Positions 1 through 9,751 of a stretch of DNA of 64,000 nucleotides are shown one piece after another. This DNA is from Aphanomyces cochlioides (lineage: Eukaryota > Oomycota > Saprolegniomycetes > Saprolegniales > Verrucalvaceae), in assembly GCA_019828595.1 (NCBI GenBank), contig JAHQRK010000004.1:434001-498000 (forward strand), in the 5' to 3' direction. The position numbers and the translations under genes are program-made. The notes under the pieces were generated by a model. That model did not search any database. It had not been told where the DNA came from and saw only the letters and a list, made by a program, of their open reading frames with translations. Position 1 is the stretch's first letter. Each line of letters opens with the position of its first letter.

Positions 1-1825
1 GTTGGATCACTTGATCAAGAACGGCACAGAACGTGTTGTGGAGAATGCACGGGATCACATGTTCAAGTTGCGTTCGCTGTCGGATTTCAATTACTATGAT
101 GGATCTGCAGACAAAGGCGCTGGAGGTACAAAGAAACCCTTCGATTTCTTAGAAATCTATGAATTTTCTTGTAGTGCGGGAAAAGGTGAAGCAAATTTTG
201 GAAATGCTCAATGACAACGACCGCATCCGCGATGAACGAGAGAAGGCCAAGCGATTGCGCGACAAGTATATTGGGGTGGGCTCATCCGGCAGCATGGGTG
301 GTGGTGGCTACAGTGGCAGTGGCGGCTTCAGTGGCAGCGGTGGATATGGCAACAGCAACAGCAGCAGTGGCTATGGAAACAGTGGAGGATTTGGTAATAG
401 CGGCGGCTACGGAAACAGCGGCAGCGGCAGTGGCGGATACGGTAACAGCAGCAGCAGTGGCTACGGGAACAGTGGTGGCTATGGCAACAGTGGTGGAGGA
501 TACGGTAACGACTCTGGTTACGGTGGCAGTGGCGGTGGATATGGCAACGACAGCCGCTCCGGCAGCCGAGATCGCTACGAACAAGATTCGTACGGCGGTA
601 GCAGCAACCGCACAGGCAGCCGTGACAAGTATGCGCACAAGGACGAAGAGGAATCGGAGGAAGAGGTAATGTGCGACGACGCTTGATGTTGCTTAATTTA
701 TTTAGGTCAAGCCAAAGCCTCGCCGATCATCCAAGACGAAGCGAGCGAGCAAGAAGGAGAAGGATGAATCGGTAGGAATACCAGTGCTGGACTTGCATTG
801 ACTGTCGTACAGGCTCCTGCGGCAGCGAATGATGACGAACCTGTGCGTGCTCCGTCCAGTGCTCCCTCTTTGTTGGATCAAGACTTCTTTTCTACGCCAG
901 CTCCTGCTCCTGTGCAAGCTGCGCCAGGTAAGATTTCCTCCTTGAATTGCGATGCTTAAGCGCAGTAGTGAACACGTTCGACCCGTTTGCTGCCCCTCCT
1001 GCTCCTGTGCAAGCTGCTCCCCAAGCTGCCGCTGGCTTTGGAAACTTTGGTTCCCAACCCCAGCCTGCTGGAGCTTCTTTCAACGCATTCCCTCAACAAG
1101 GCTTCGTCCAGCAGCCGCCTGCCAACCAGTTTAATGCGTTCCCTCAAGCTGGATTTGCACAAGGTGGCTTCAACCAAACCCCCGTGAATCCCATGGCCCA
1201 ATACGGAAGCCAACCCATGGGCCAAGCCATGGGTGGACAATTTGGCAGCCAACCTCTTGGACAACCCTCAATGTTGGGAGGAGGAGCTGGCTTGATGGGA
1301 CTTGCACCACTCCAATCCCAACAACCACCGCAGCAACCTCCACAGCAACCACCACAACAGAGCCAACAGCAGTACAACTCAAACCCAAAGAAAGATGACG
1401 CTCCCAAGTCCAACGATGCATGGGGTGCTGGCTCGAACCTGTTCGACCTGAGCAATTTGGGCGCGTCGCTGCCGTCTAGCCAGTCGTCGAAGCAAACGCC
1501 TGGAGGTCTTGCGCCACAGAACAGCTTTCAAGGCCTTGATACACTTGCTGGGTTGCCCAACAAGTCGTCGCAATCTATGCCGATGGGGCAGCAGATGCGC
1601 CCGCCTGGCCAAATGCAACAGCCCTTGGGCGGCCAACCTCAGTACGGTCAACCACAGTATGGACAACCCCAATACGGCCAGCCTCAGTATGGTCAACCAC
1701 AAGCGCAGTACGGTCAACCACAAGGTCAATACGGACAGCAAGCGCAGTATGGCCAGCCACAGTACGGCCAACAAGCTCCTTATGGCCAACAACAACAACA
1801 GCAGTATGGGTTTCGTCAATTCTAG
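1..1825 (+). CDS. Epsin-like endocytic adaptor (ENTH domain), 5' end outside window
   Basis: An epsin-type clathrin adaptor that would bind phosphoinositides and help bend membrane in endocytosis. The window opens inside the ENTH domain: the first exon reads NARDHMFKLRSLSDFNYYD and, after a 49-bp intron at 126-174, continues VREKVKQILEMLNDNDRIRD and KAKRLRDKY, the classic end of ENTH. A Gly/Ser/Tyr/Asn-rich stretch follows (about 285-600), then introns at 666-705, 772-812 and 928-965 joining short Lys-rich and Ala/Pro-rich exons. The last exon has FDPF, a DPF-type AP-2-binding motif, and a Gln/Pro-rich tail with a run of YGQPQ repeats (about 1630-1800). Frame is kept across all four introns and the stop is TAG at 1823. 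The N-terminal half of ENTH is missing only because of the window edge. Family call is confident; the exact epsin subtype is not. Confidence 0.88.
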
Positions 1826-1942
1826 TCAAGGTGGGATTATTTAGGCTGACCTTGTGGCACCCATCCTTCGTTCCTGCATATGCCGCAGTAAAAATGCTGC
1901 ATCTAACGCAGATATATTGTACATGCCGTCCTTCTTGAACGA

Positions 1943-2563
1943 TTAACTGCACGCTGCAAAGCCGCCTTGGCAATCGGGAGGCTGGAAAGGATATGTCTCG
2001 CGGTCAAACTCGCTCAGTTTGTGCACAGTTCTGTCGTAGACGATATTGTCGGCGATATCATCGTCGTTGTCCTCGTGACTCCTATCGGTTCCGTCGTTCA
2101 TGCCAACGTGCGTGCTCTTTCGTTTCCGAAATCCTTCTCTGTACAGGCTATTGGCAACCGGCGGTCGTGTGTTGCTTACGTTCATGTCGTCGAGGTAGAG
2201 AACATGACAATTTTGGATATCCGCTTTTTTCTTGAGTTGGTGGCGGAGCAGATCTTTCGGTTGTGGTGACGTCGGTGGTGTTGTTGACGGCTGAACGAAA
2301 GTCAGTGTGGCAACATGGACAGTCGGAGATGTTGGGTTTCCTGAGAGTTCTCGATTGAAGCCGATCTTATCGAGTTGTGTGCGAAGGTCTGACAGGTTGT
2401 AGTCTTCAGGGACAACCATAATGATATCCTCGTCTGTTGTGTGTGACCCTTGGCACAATTCTGCAGCGCGCATGCCTTCCCTTGATGAGCTGTTGCTTCC
2501 CACTGTCTGTCTGAGCATCGTCGAGTGAAGATGCTTTATGGAATGGAGGATACCACCACCCAT
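1943..2563 (-). CDS. Uncharacterised 206-aa protein with MGGG start
   Basis: I do not recognise this protein. It is an open frame of 206 codons starting at ATG 2563 with MGGG, so Gly2 could be N-myristoylated (inference). The middle carries a hydrophobic/acidic segment (EDIIMVVPEDYNLSDLRTQL), a Pro/Thr-rich stretch, and a basic patch RKRKS followed by an acidic run DNDDD. It lies convergent to the epsin gene, with about 120 bp between the stops, and divergent from the lipase gene that begins near 2.7 kb. No shorter competing frame on the other strand looks more protein-like. Moderate confidence that it is a real gene; no function proposed. Confidence 0.5.
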   Translation of the reverse strand: MGGGILHSIKHLHSTMLRQTVGSNSSSREGMRAAELCQGSHTTDEDIIMVVPEDYNLSDLRTQLDKIGFNRELSGNPTSPTVHVATLTFVQPSTTPPTSPQPKDLLRHQLKKKADIQNCHVLYLDDMNVSNTRPPVANSLYREGFRKRKSTHVGMNDGTDRSHEDNDDDIADNIVYDRTVHKLSEFDRETYPFQPPDCQGGFAACS

Positions 2564-2711
2564 TGTCCTTCTTCGATGAAAGGTCGTTTGTGGAAACTTA
2601 TGCGTTTCGAAAAAGTCTCAAAAATCGATTTTTTATTCAGATTCCATAAATAAAATTAGAAATCTCACTGCAAACAAGATTTTCCACGATTTTTGCTCAT
2701 ATTTTTATTCT

Positions 2712-5700
2712 CAGTCTCGGCTGCAGGTCCGACAGTCCAGCCGTGCGCATGTGAGCGACACAGACTTGTCCGAGCTCAAAGACGCTTCCATCAAACTCCA
2801 ACAAATGCTCCATGAAGAGGAGCAGAAGAATACTGAAGTCCAAGTCCCCTTTAACCGTGTCCGTCAGAAAGGCCAAGTCATGAAGGAAGACGATTCTCTC
2901 TCGCTGGAGGAGATCCGACGATTCGATGCTGCTGCACGCAGGTTGATCAAGAATGTCTCGTCCTCAACCCCATCTTGGTTGTCTGTTTTCTTCACAGATG
3001 CAGTTACCACGAGTGAAACGGCGTATATCGAAACTTGCGAAAGAGTGAGATGAGCGGCTTGAATCACGTCACGCTCAATGACTTGACCTTTACAGCTCAC
3101 CAAACGCGTTCAGTGGCTACCCAACGATACTAAAGAGCTACTCCGAGTTGAGAAAGTAGACGAATGCAATTGTAGACGTCGATGGAGGTTAGTTGGTATG
3201 AAAATTTCTGTTCACACTGTCAGACAGAAAAGTTGCGCGCCAAAAGAATGTTGGATGGAGAATGTTTGTGACCTGGTCGTTATTAATCGCCCATCATGGA
3301 TGCCTCACATCTATTCTTGTGCATTGTCGCAATAGCGAGCTGTGATCGATCGTAATGGAAGAAGTTGTCGAGAACCAACGCTGGTACACGCTGTCGGTAA
3401 GTCGATGGAAAATGAATTCAAAGGAATAATGCCACTCAAGGGATGGTCGGATAAGTTGTTGGACAAAGACCCACCGTCTTGGTCTGATTCCTCCCTCACG
3501 ATACCAAAAGACAAGAACAAGTTTGTTGACTACACATGGCAAATATACAAAGGCAAGGAAGAATATGACGAAAATGGATGGATCTACAACTCGTCGTTCG
3601 ACAAGGGCGAGTTTGGCAAGAAAGGTGCAACTACTGTCGTCCGAAGTCGTGTGTGGATCGGATTCAAAACTGAACGAGATGCAAACGGCAATCCCGTTGT
3701 TTCGATTAATTCACTCATGCGCGCTGCAAATGGACCCACTCCTTTGAAGAGCCCTCCTTCTTCTGCGAGACTAAAGGTGCAACAAGAAACCAAAGCAGCT
3801 ATTGCAGAGACGATCGTCCAGTGCGAATCCCCTGCACGAAGCGAGACCGAGCGATCACTCCCGTCTGAGCCCGACACCAGTCAGACGCCTCCAACAGCAG
3901 AGCTCACAAGTCCAACAAGCCCACCTGCCGAGACAAAGCAAGGCACTACGTCTCCAGCACCTTCGTCTGGATACTTGAGCATTCTTTCATCTGCCTTGCA
4001 CGCCGTGCAAGAAGTATCTGCTTACGCTTACGACACGGCGCATATGGCCACAGTGTCTGCATTTGATACAGTCCCTGTCGCTGTCAATCATAAATCGCAT
4101 TCATCGCCTCAGTACAATTCTTCGTCAAATGAATCACGCCGATTCCCTGACCTCAGTCCATATGAAAAGCAATTGATATCGTGCTGCGCCATACCCGCAA
4201 GGCCGGACGAAGCTCCTGAACCCATTGAGTCCCCCATGTGCAAAGTTTGTCAAGTTCCTTTCAGCATGGTCAAGTATAGATACAACTGCGGTTATTGTGC
4301 TGAGGCATTTTGCCGTGATCACCTTCCAGCAACCAACCGCTTGTATGCCTATGGTGGCAACAAGTTGTCAAAGATATGCGCTACATGTAATGATTTGATT
4401 AAGCAGAAGATTGATTGCCAACAGCGCAATTGGCGCGTGGAGCGAGTCAAGGTACTCACATGTTTTTATGTTTTGTATTCATTAACACTTTTAGGATTTC
4501 ATCGCTGGTGTTTTGGCTCCATACGTGAGCTTTTCAACTGATACGGCATTGGACAAAGCGTGCCGCGCTGCCGAGGGCACTTTAGTAGCAGCAAAAAATG
4601 TCCCTCTTGGTGCCACTGCCCGTATGGCTGTTGTGAGCGCTGATTTTATCCGCAAGTATGGCCGAGCGGGTCTCTTAGGCTTTGTGCTGAGGAACGAGTT
4701 TATGCAGTCTTTCAACACCCTTCGAGAATTATTGGGAGACATGGAGTCCATCACTGTGCAAGACGCATCACTTGGAATGTATTACTTCATGGCTACGAAT
4801 CGTGGTACACGTGGCGCCAATCCAACATTGGAAGAAGAACAACACGCCACTTACCCTGTTGTCTCTGACGATCTACTCTTGCGATTGATTAAATACGCTC
4901 CAATTACGCTCCATTGCGTCTACGAATTAGATATTATGGACATGCAACGGTTTGCCAAGCTCCAAGGTTATACTCTTGTCTACGCGTCAGTGGAAAATCG
5001 CACAGCGAATCAACCTGCCTTCGGCCTTGTTGTCAAGCCCGAAGAAAAATTGGGTATTCTGATGATACGTGGCTCTAAGTCTGTCCAAGATGTTCTCACG
5101 GATCTGCAGATTGCAGCTGCTACGAATTCATCGACTGGGCCATTAGACTCATTTGCTCACCACGGCATGGCTCAAGCTGCAACTTGGGTGAAGAATCAAG
5201 TGTACGACTCGCTCAAAGAGCTTTATTCCCACGGCTATCGCTTCATGATCAATGGTCATTCGCTTGGTGGTGGTGTCGCAGCGCTTCTGTCTGTCATGTT
5301 GCACGACGAATTCCCAGACTTGGAATGCTTTGCATATGCTGTCCCAGCTTGTGCAAATCGAGAGATTGCTGAAAAGTGTGTACCTTACGTGCATTCTGTA
5401 GTCCTTCGAGACGATTTCGTTCCACGAGCCAAGACTCACAACATTGTACGACTCTCAAGTGATCTCAAGGATTTTCGCGACAATTGGTCCCATCATATGC
5501 AAGAAGATCTTAATGCTGTCAAGTCACGCGTTGCATCTCTTTGGGCACCTCGAAAGCGCGAATGGGCTCAGCAAGAAGCGGCTCGTCAAAGAGGTGTAGT
5601 GCGTGTTGTGAAGGCTGAGGATACAGCTGCTACTGTTACCGTCACACGCCCAGAAGGATCGCCTTCGTCGTCGGAGGCTTGGACGCTCAACAGGAGAAAC

Positions 5701-6332
5701 CTCATGGATAAGTACGAGGAAGCCGCACCATCGTCTTCTGACACTCCAGCAACTGATGCTCAAGAAGAAACAAAGACGGCCGAAGAGACCGTTGATTTGG
5801 AAACTGATGGCACTGTCGAGTTGTTCGTCCCGGGACAGGTAATACAATACCCCATGATATCCTGATAGCAGGTGGTCATGTTTCTAGATCACACACATTT
5901 ATTTCAGACGCGGGACCTACGAAGCCGTGCACGTTCCGCGAGACTGCGAACCACTCTCACGTATACAAGTCCATGAAAACATGCTTTTGGATCACTTGGG
6001 TCGCAACTACCTTGAGGCATTGAGAATTGTGCGTGACTCGCGCCGAGCTCCATCCAAGCCACCTGCATGGGTTCCCTTTGACACCCACACTCGGTGCATG
6101 TGCTGTGAAAGCCCATTCACGTGGAACTCGACATCGTCGAGCGAAGCTCAGGCAAACGTTGACCAACACAATTGCCGGTACGCAAAGCGAAGATGATCAA
6201 TGGTGTAATTTGATATTTAGAAATTGCGGCTGGCTCATTTGCGATGGCTGCTCCAAGAAACGCGCTCCACTGCCAGCATTCGGCATCAATACTCCGGTCC
6301 GCGTATGCGATCGATGCTTTTATCAGCTTTGA
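2712..6332 (+). CDS. DysF-FYVE-lipase(class 3)-FYVE protein
   Basis: A putative sn-1-specific class-3 (diacylglycerol-type) lipase carrying membrane-targeting modules. In order: a coiled N-terminal region (reading frame open from the acceptor TCTCAG ending at 2714); a DysF-type segment VVENQRWYTLSGW, with an intron at 3397-3440, followed by NGWIYNSSFD and RSRVWIGF; a Ser/Pro-rich linker; a FYVE-like finger (CKVC, YNCGYC, CRDH, CATC; about 4237-4390); the alpha/beta-hydrolase core with nucleophile motif GHSLGGG (about 5263-5283); and, after introns at 5839-5887 and near 6180-6220, a second FYVE-like finger (CMCC, HNCRNCG, CDGC, CDRC) ending at TGA 6332. The acceptor at 5887 is chosen because it keeps frame and gives PGQITHIYFRRGTYE, as in related lipases. 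The joins between 3050 and 3360 and the first coding exon upstream of 2712 are unresolved. Likely acts on endosomal or other PI3P-bearing membranes (inference). Confidence 0.82.
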
Positions 6333-6341
6333 TATTAATAT

Positions 6342-7275
6342 TTATATGGCTGGAAACCACTCTGCATGGACGAACGAAAAGACATGGCACCACATATCAC
6401 TAGGCAACGAGACGGCAGTCGCAATGGCTTTGGAGAAGAGAATCGTTCGTGCAATCTGTCGGAAACTACTTGGGAACGTGTGGTGGTACGATCGACTCCA
6501 TCGTCGGTGTGCTTGTCGAAGCTCATACTCGAATCGACCACTCTCGCGCGCCAGAGACTCTATCTCTCCAACATCGCTGAGCTGCCACATTCCTCGCAGG
6601 AGACGCGTCGACGGCATTCCAAAGTATACGTACTCATTCACATTGCCCCCATCGCCCGTGTAGGCCAAGCTCCATGACATTTGCGTTGGAGACCACTGGC
6701 CGTCGAGAGAACACATCTAAGCACTACATGACTTCAACCGACTTCCTCGGACTTCGTACCTGTGGAAAGAGGCGCTCTTGGGCATGACCACATAGACGAC
6801 CGTCTTCAAGCAGAGTAATATTCATGTGGGAATGGTATATGCGGCCGTTTCCTCCCACCGCCGCGCCAATAAAGATATACTGACCAGGAATCAGCGGACA
6901 AAGTGGCGATACATTCCTAGCATGCTCATTCGTCACTCGTCCAAGCGGTTCAAATCGAAAGCTGCCCGTTTGTTCTGTGTTCCAGCAGTGGAACCACTTG
7001 CCGTGAAGTCCTTGGTTTTCGTCAAAGACGCCGACGAAGCGCAGTTTGGCCGCCACGACTGGTGTTGAAATGTTGACGAACCCTTGCAGATGGCGTCGTT
7101 CATGGAGACGGCTGTAGCTCGTGTCCCAAATAACAAGATTGTCGTAGCCGACTTCCTCGGGGCATTCCAGCACTTCTACGCCGCATGTAGAATCCTCATA
7201 GAACCGCAGTCGCAACTTGAGCTGCACGCCGACGAAATTGCCCGCCACGTCAAATTCTTCCCATGGAAGGTCCAT
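6342..7275 (-). CDS. F-box-like protein with repeated GKW/GxW beta segments
   Basis: Two exons joined by a 43-bp intron (6717-6759) that keeps frame across HAQERLFPQ and MCSLDGQWSP. The body repeats short beta-like units ending in Trp (GLHGKWFHCW, SLDGQWSP, LLRGMWQL), and the C-terminus reads LPSDMWCHVFSFV, which matches the first helix of an F-box. If so, it would be a substrate receptor of an SCF ubiquitin ligase, but an F-box at the very C-terminus is atypical and truncated. The start is set at ATG 7275 (MDLPWEEFDVAGNF): the longer open frame to 7413 merely translates the ATCCGGAT promoter repeats. Divergent from the first RRM gene with 137 bp between start codons. Gene confident, family tentative. 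Confidence 0.6.
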
Positions 7276-7293
7276 TGCAACATGGACAACCAG

Positions 7294-7370
7294 CCATCCG
7301 GATAAATACTTTCCGGATACAGTATACAATATCCGGAGTATCCGGATAAAAGTTTGATTGTCCGGATGAT
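7294..7370. promoter_or_regulatory. Cluster of five (A)TCCGGA(T) palindromes in a divergent promoter
   Basis: Five TCCGGA cores, mostly in the form ATCCGGAT or TCCGGATA, lie at about 7296, 7312, 7331, 7341 and 7361, between the divergent F-box-like gene and the first RRM gene. The core is a perfect palindrome. The same motif recurs upstream of other genes in this window. A dimeric transcription-factor site is the simplest reading (inference). Confidence 0.55.
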
Positions 7371-7412
7371 AAAGAATGGTGGCAACGAAACGGTTTTGTG
7401 GACTTTCACGCA

Positions 7413-8651
7413 ATGATCAGTCGAATCCTCGCGGCGCGCGGCGTCCTCAGTCAAAACGTCCATCCGCGGTCGCCCTTGGCGCCATGGACTGCTACATTGA
7501 ATGCAGTTGACATGTTTGGCTGTTCCCCAGCTCGATTCTTCTCGTCGTCGTCGGAGTCACCAAGTGAGACAAAGATTTACATTGGTGGATTGCCCTACAA
7601 TGCGACCGACGACGAAATCGTCAAAGAGTTTAGCCGCTTTGGCACGATTGTGGACGTAAAACGACGTCAACGAGGTACCCACCGGGGTGTATGCTTCATC
7701 TCGTACTCCAAGCCTGAAGAAGCGCGCAGCGCGCTGTCAATGCACAAAGCAAACTTCGGCTCTCGATGGCTCCAAGTGAATTTGCTCAAGGACAAACCTG
7801 AAGAACCAAATGCGGCGACGACGGCAGCGACACGCGAAGAAGACGTAAAAAATCGCATTTGGATCGGAGGATTGCCATTCAATACGACCGAGCAAGACAT
7901 TCACGAGCAATTTGGTCAATTTGGAACGATCCAAGCCGTCACGTTCCTCAAACAACCCAATGGAGCTATGATGGGCGTCTGCTTTGTCACGTACTCTTCG
8001 CCTGAAGAAGCGCACGAAGCTCTCTCGATGGACAAAGCCTCGTTTGGCAATCGCTGGATCCAAGTCAAGCCTGCGAAGAAACGCCAGAAGAAGCCCGTCC
8101 AGCAACCTTCGGAGCCTACCAACCGCATCTTCGTGAGCAATCTCAGGTTCGACAAGACTGAAGACGATCTCAAGCAGCTCTTCTCTCCCTACGGCGTTAT
8201 TACGAACGTCAAGATCATTCGTCATCCCGAGACTCAAAAGTCGCGCGGCTACGGCTTCGTCCAATTTGATTCTCTCGAGAGCGCGTCGGCTGCTCTAGCG
8301 TTCAACGGCACGATCATCGACGGCCGTGACGTTGAGGTGAAGCCCGCTGCCGCCAAGGAAGAGCCCAAGGTAGTCCACCAGAACATTGTCTTTGTGGCCA
8401 ACTTGCCTCTCGACGTCGAAGAAGACATATTGCATGCCATGTTTGAACACTGTGGCGGCATCAGCGCCATTCGTCTCGCCAAGAACCAGCAAACCGGCGA
8501 ATTCCTTGGCTACAGCCACATTGAATTTGCCTTGCCAGAGAGTGCGCAAGCTGCTCTAGAGCTCCGTGGCGCAAACATTGACGGCAAGATAATCCACGTC
8601 GAGATGGCCGAGAAGAAGGTTCGCGAGCCACGGAAGACGACGACTTCATAG
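7413..8651 (+). CDS. Mitochondrial-type protein with four RRMs (array gene 1)
   Basis: A 412-aa intronless protein. The N-terminus (MISRILAARG, basic, no acidic residues, then SPARFFSSSS) is a good mitochondrial presequence candidate. Four RNA-recognition motifs follow, at about residues 54, 149, 238 and 325: RNP2 strands KIYIGGLPY, RIWIGGLPF, RIFVSNLRF and IVFVANLPL; RNP1 strands RGVCFISY, MGVCFVTY, RGYGFVQF and LGYSHIEF. The first two RRMs end in a shared signature, M-x-K-A-x-FGxRW-(I/L)-QV. Predicted role: RNA binding in mitochondrial transcript processing, stability or translation (inference from fold and leader). ATG 7413 is chosen because upstream in-frame codons include no ATG. First of five co-oriented paralogues. 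Confidence 0.88.
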   Translation: MISRILAARGVLSQNVHPRSPLAPWTATLNAVDMFGCSPARFFSSSSESPSETKIYIGGLPYNATDDEIVKEFSRFGTIVDVKRRQRGTHRGVCFISYSKPEEARSALSMHKANFGSRWLQVNLLKDKPEEPNAATTAATREEDVKNRIWIGGLPFNTTEQDIHEQFGQFGTIQAVTFLKQPNGAMMGVCFVTYSSPEEAHEALSMDKASFGNRWIQVKPAKKRQKKPVQQPSEPTNRIFVSNLRFDKTEDDLKQLFSPYGVITNVKIIRHPETQKSRGYGFVQFDSLESASAALAFNGTIIDGRDVEVKPAAAKEEPKVVHQNIVFVANLPLDVEEDILHAMFEHCGGISAIRLAKNQQTGEFLGYSHIEFALPESAQAALELRGANIDGKIIHVEMAEKKVREPRKTTTS

Positions 8652-8738
8652 ACGATCCTCATGCAAGCAACCCCACCAGTAGGTTATATAATGTATGACA
8701 GTTTAAACTCCTTCATACCGACCACTCGTCAAATCTCT

Positions 8739-9608
8739 ATGTGGCATCGACTGCGACGACTCCATCGGCCTAGAAGTCTTCTGGAGCGTGCCTTGAGCTC
8801 GTCCAGTCGAGTGCTCGTGGGCGGATTGCCGTACAATGTCTCGACTGTCGAGGTTATCCATCGGTTTAGCCAGTTTGGAGGTGTGGAAGACGTTGATCTG
8901 CATTTGAATCGTCAAGGTCGCTTCAACGGTCAGTGCACTGTCAAGTTTGGCTTGCCTAGTGAAGCGATGGCAGCTCTTACAATGGACGGGCAACAGTTTG
9001 GCACACGGTGGATCACGGTCAAGCTTGACAAGCAGCGAGGACGGCAGGAACTACAGCCGTTGGAGCCAGTGAGTCAGGCTCATGCAGAACCATCCTCAGA
9101 CCCTGCAAGGATATTCTTCGGCAATATTCCGTACAACGCGACTGAAGATGAGATCGAAACGCTCTTTCAAGCATGTGGACCAATCTCGGAAGTGAAGATC
9201 CTCCGTGAAAAGTCGGGCTGGTCGCGTGGACATGGCTTTGTCCAATTTGAACAGTCGCAACATGCCGCCCAAGCATTGAAGCTGCATGGAACCGACCTTG
9301 GCGGCCGCCCGATTCGCGTCCATGCTACGTCGAAAGGAACCCCAGAGAGCTCACATACAGTGCGCGTGTCTCCTCTTCCTGACAGCTTGGACGAAGATGC
9401 GATCTTCGAATTCTTCGACTCATGTGGGAAGATTCGTGACATTCGCATCGTCCGCAGTGGAGTCACTGGTGCCTGGTTCGCTCTCGTCGAGTTTACAGCT
9501 ACAGAAGCCGCCAAAGCAGCTCAAGATATGTCGGGAAAGTCCTTTGAAGGCCATGAACTGCACATCGTTCTCACAGAAGATGCGCCAAAGACAAGGAAGC
9601 AAGCATGA
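8739..9608 (+). CDS. Mitochondrial-type protein with three RRMs (array gene 2)
   Basis: A 289-aa intronless protein beginning 87 bp after the previous gene ends. Leader MWHRLRRLHRPRSLLERALS is Arg-rich and lacks acidic residues apart from one Glu, as expected of a mitochondrial presequence. RRMs start near residues 24, 124 and 206: RVLVGGLPYN, RIFFGNIPYN with RNP1 RGHGFVQF, and a more divergent third (VRVSPLPDSLDEDAI). RRM1 ends in the same FGTRWITV signature seen in array genes 1 and 3. Relative to gene 1 it lacks one RRM, so domain loss or unequal duplication is likely. ATG 8739 is preferred because the open frame upstream (to 8661) lies in the intergenic spacer. Confidence 0.85.
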   Translation: MWHRLRRLHRPRSLLERALSSSSRVLVGGLPYNVSTVEVIHRFSQFGGVEDVDLHLNRQGRFNGQCTVKFGLPSEAMAALTMDGQQFGTRWITVKLDKQRGRQELQPLEPVSQAHAEPSSDPARIFFGNIPYNATEDEIETLFQACGPISEVKILREKSGWSRGHGFVQFEQSQHAAQALKLHGTDLGGRPIRVHATSKGTPESSHTVRVSPLPDSLDEDAIFEFFDSCGKIRDIRIVRSGVTGAWFALVEFTATEAAKAAQDMSGKSFEGHELHIVLTEDAPKTRKQA

Positions 9609-9751
9609 CTGACATCTTTAGTTGTCAGCAAGGGTTTTAACATTCGAGGGGTGTAGGGGTTATAATAAAGTGTCAGAGTTTTTCCATGCGGGGTGCAGGG
9701 GTTTCTCAGTTTTGAGCTCTGCTGCCAATCAAAGTGTCCATTGTTGTCGTC

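Noticed and set aside
211..669. Long Ala/Thr/Val-rich open frames on both strands over the epsin Gly-rich exon
   Set aside because: They are shadows of a repetitive GGN/AGC codon tract; the spliced epsin frame explains the region.
956..1973. Several reverse-strand frames over the epsin Gln/Pro tail
   Set aside because: Composition follows the complement of CAA/CAG repeats, with no independent motif or start context.
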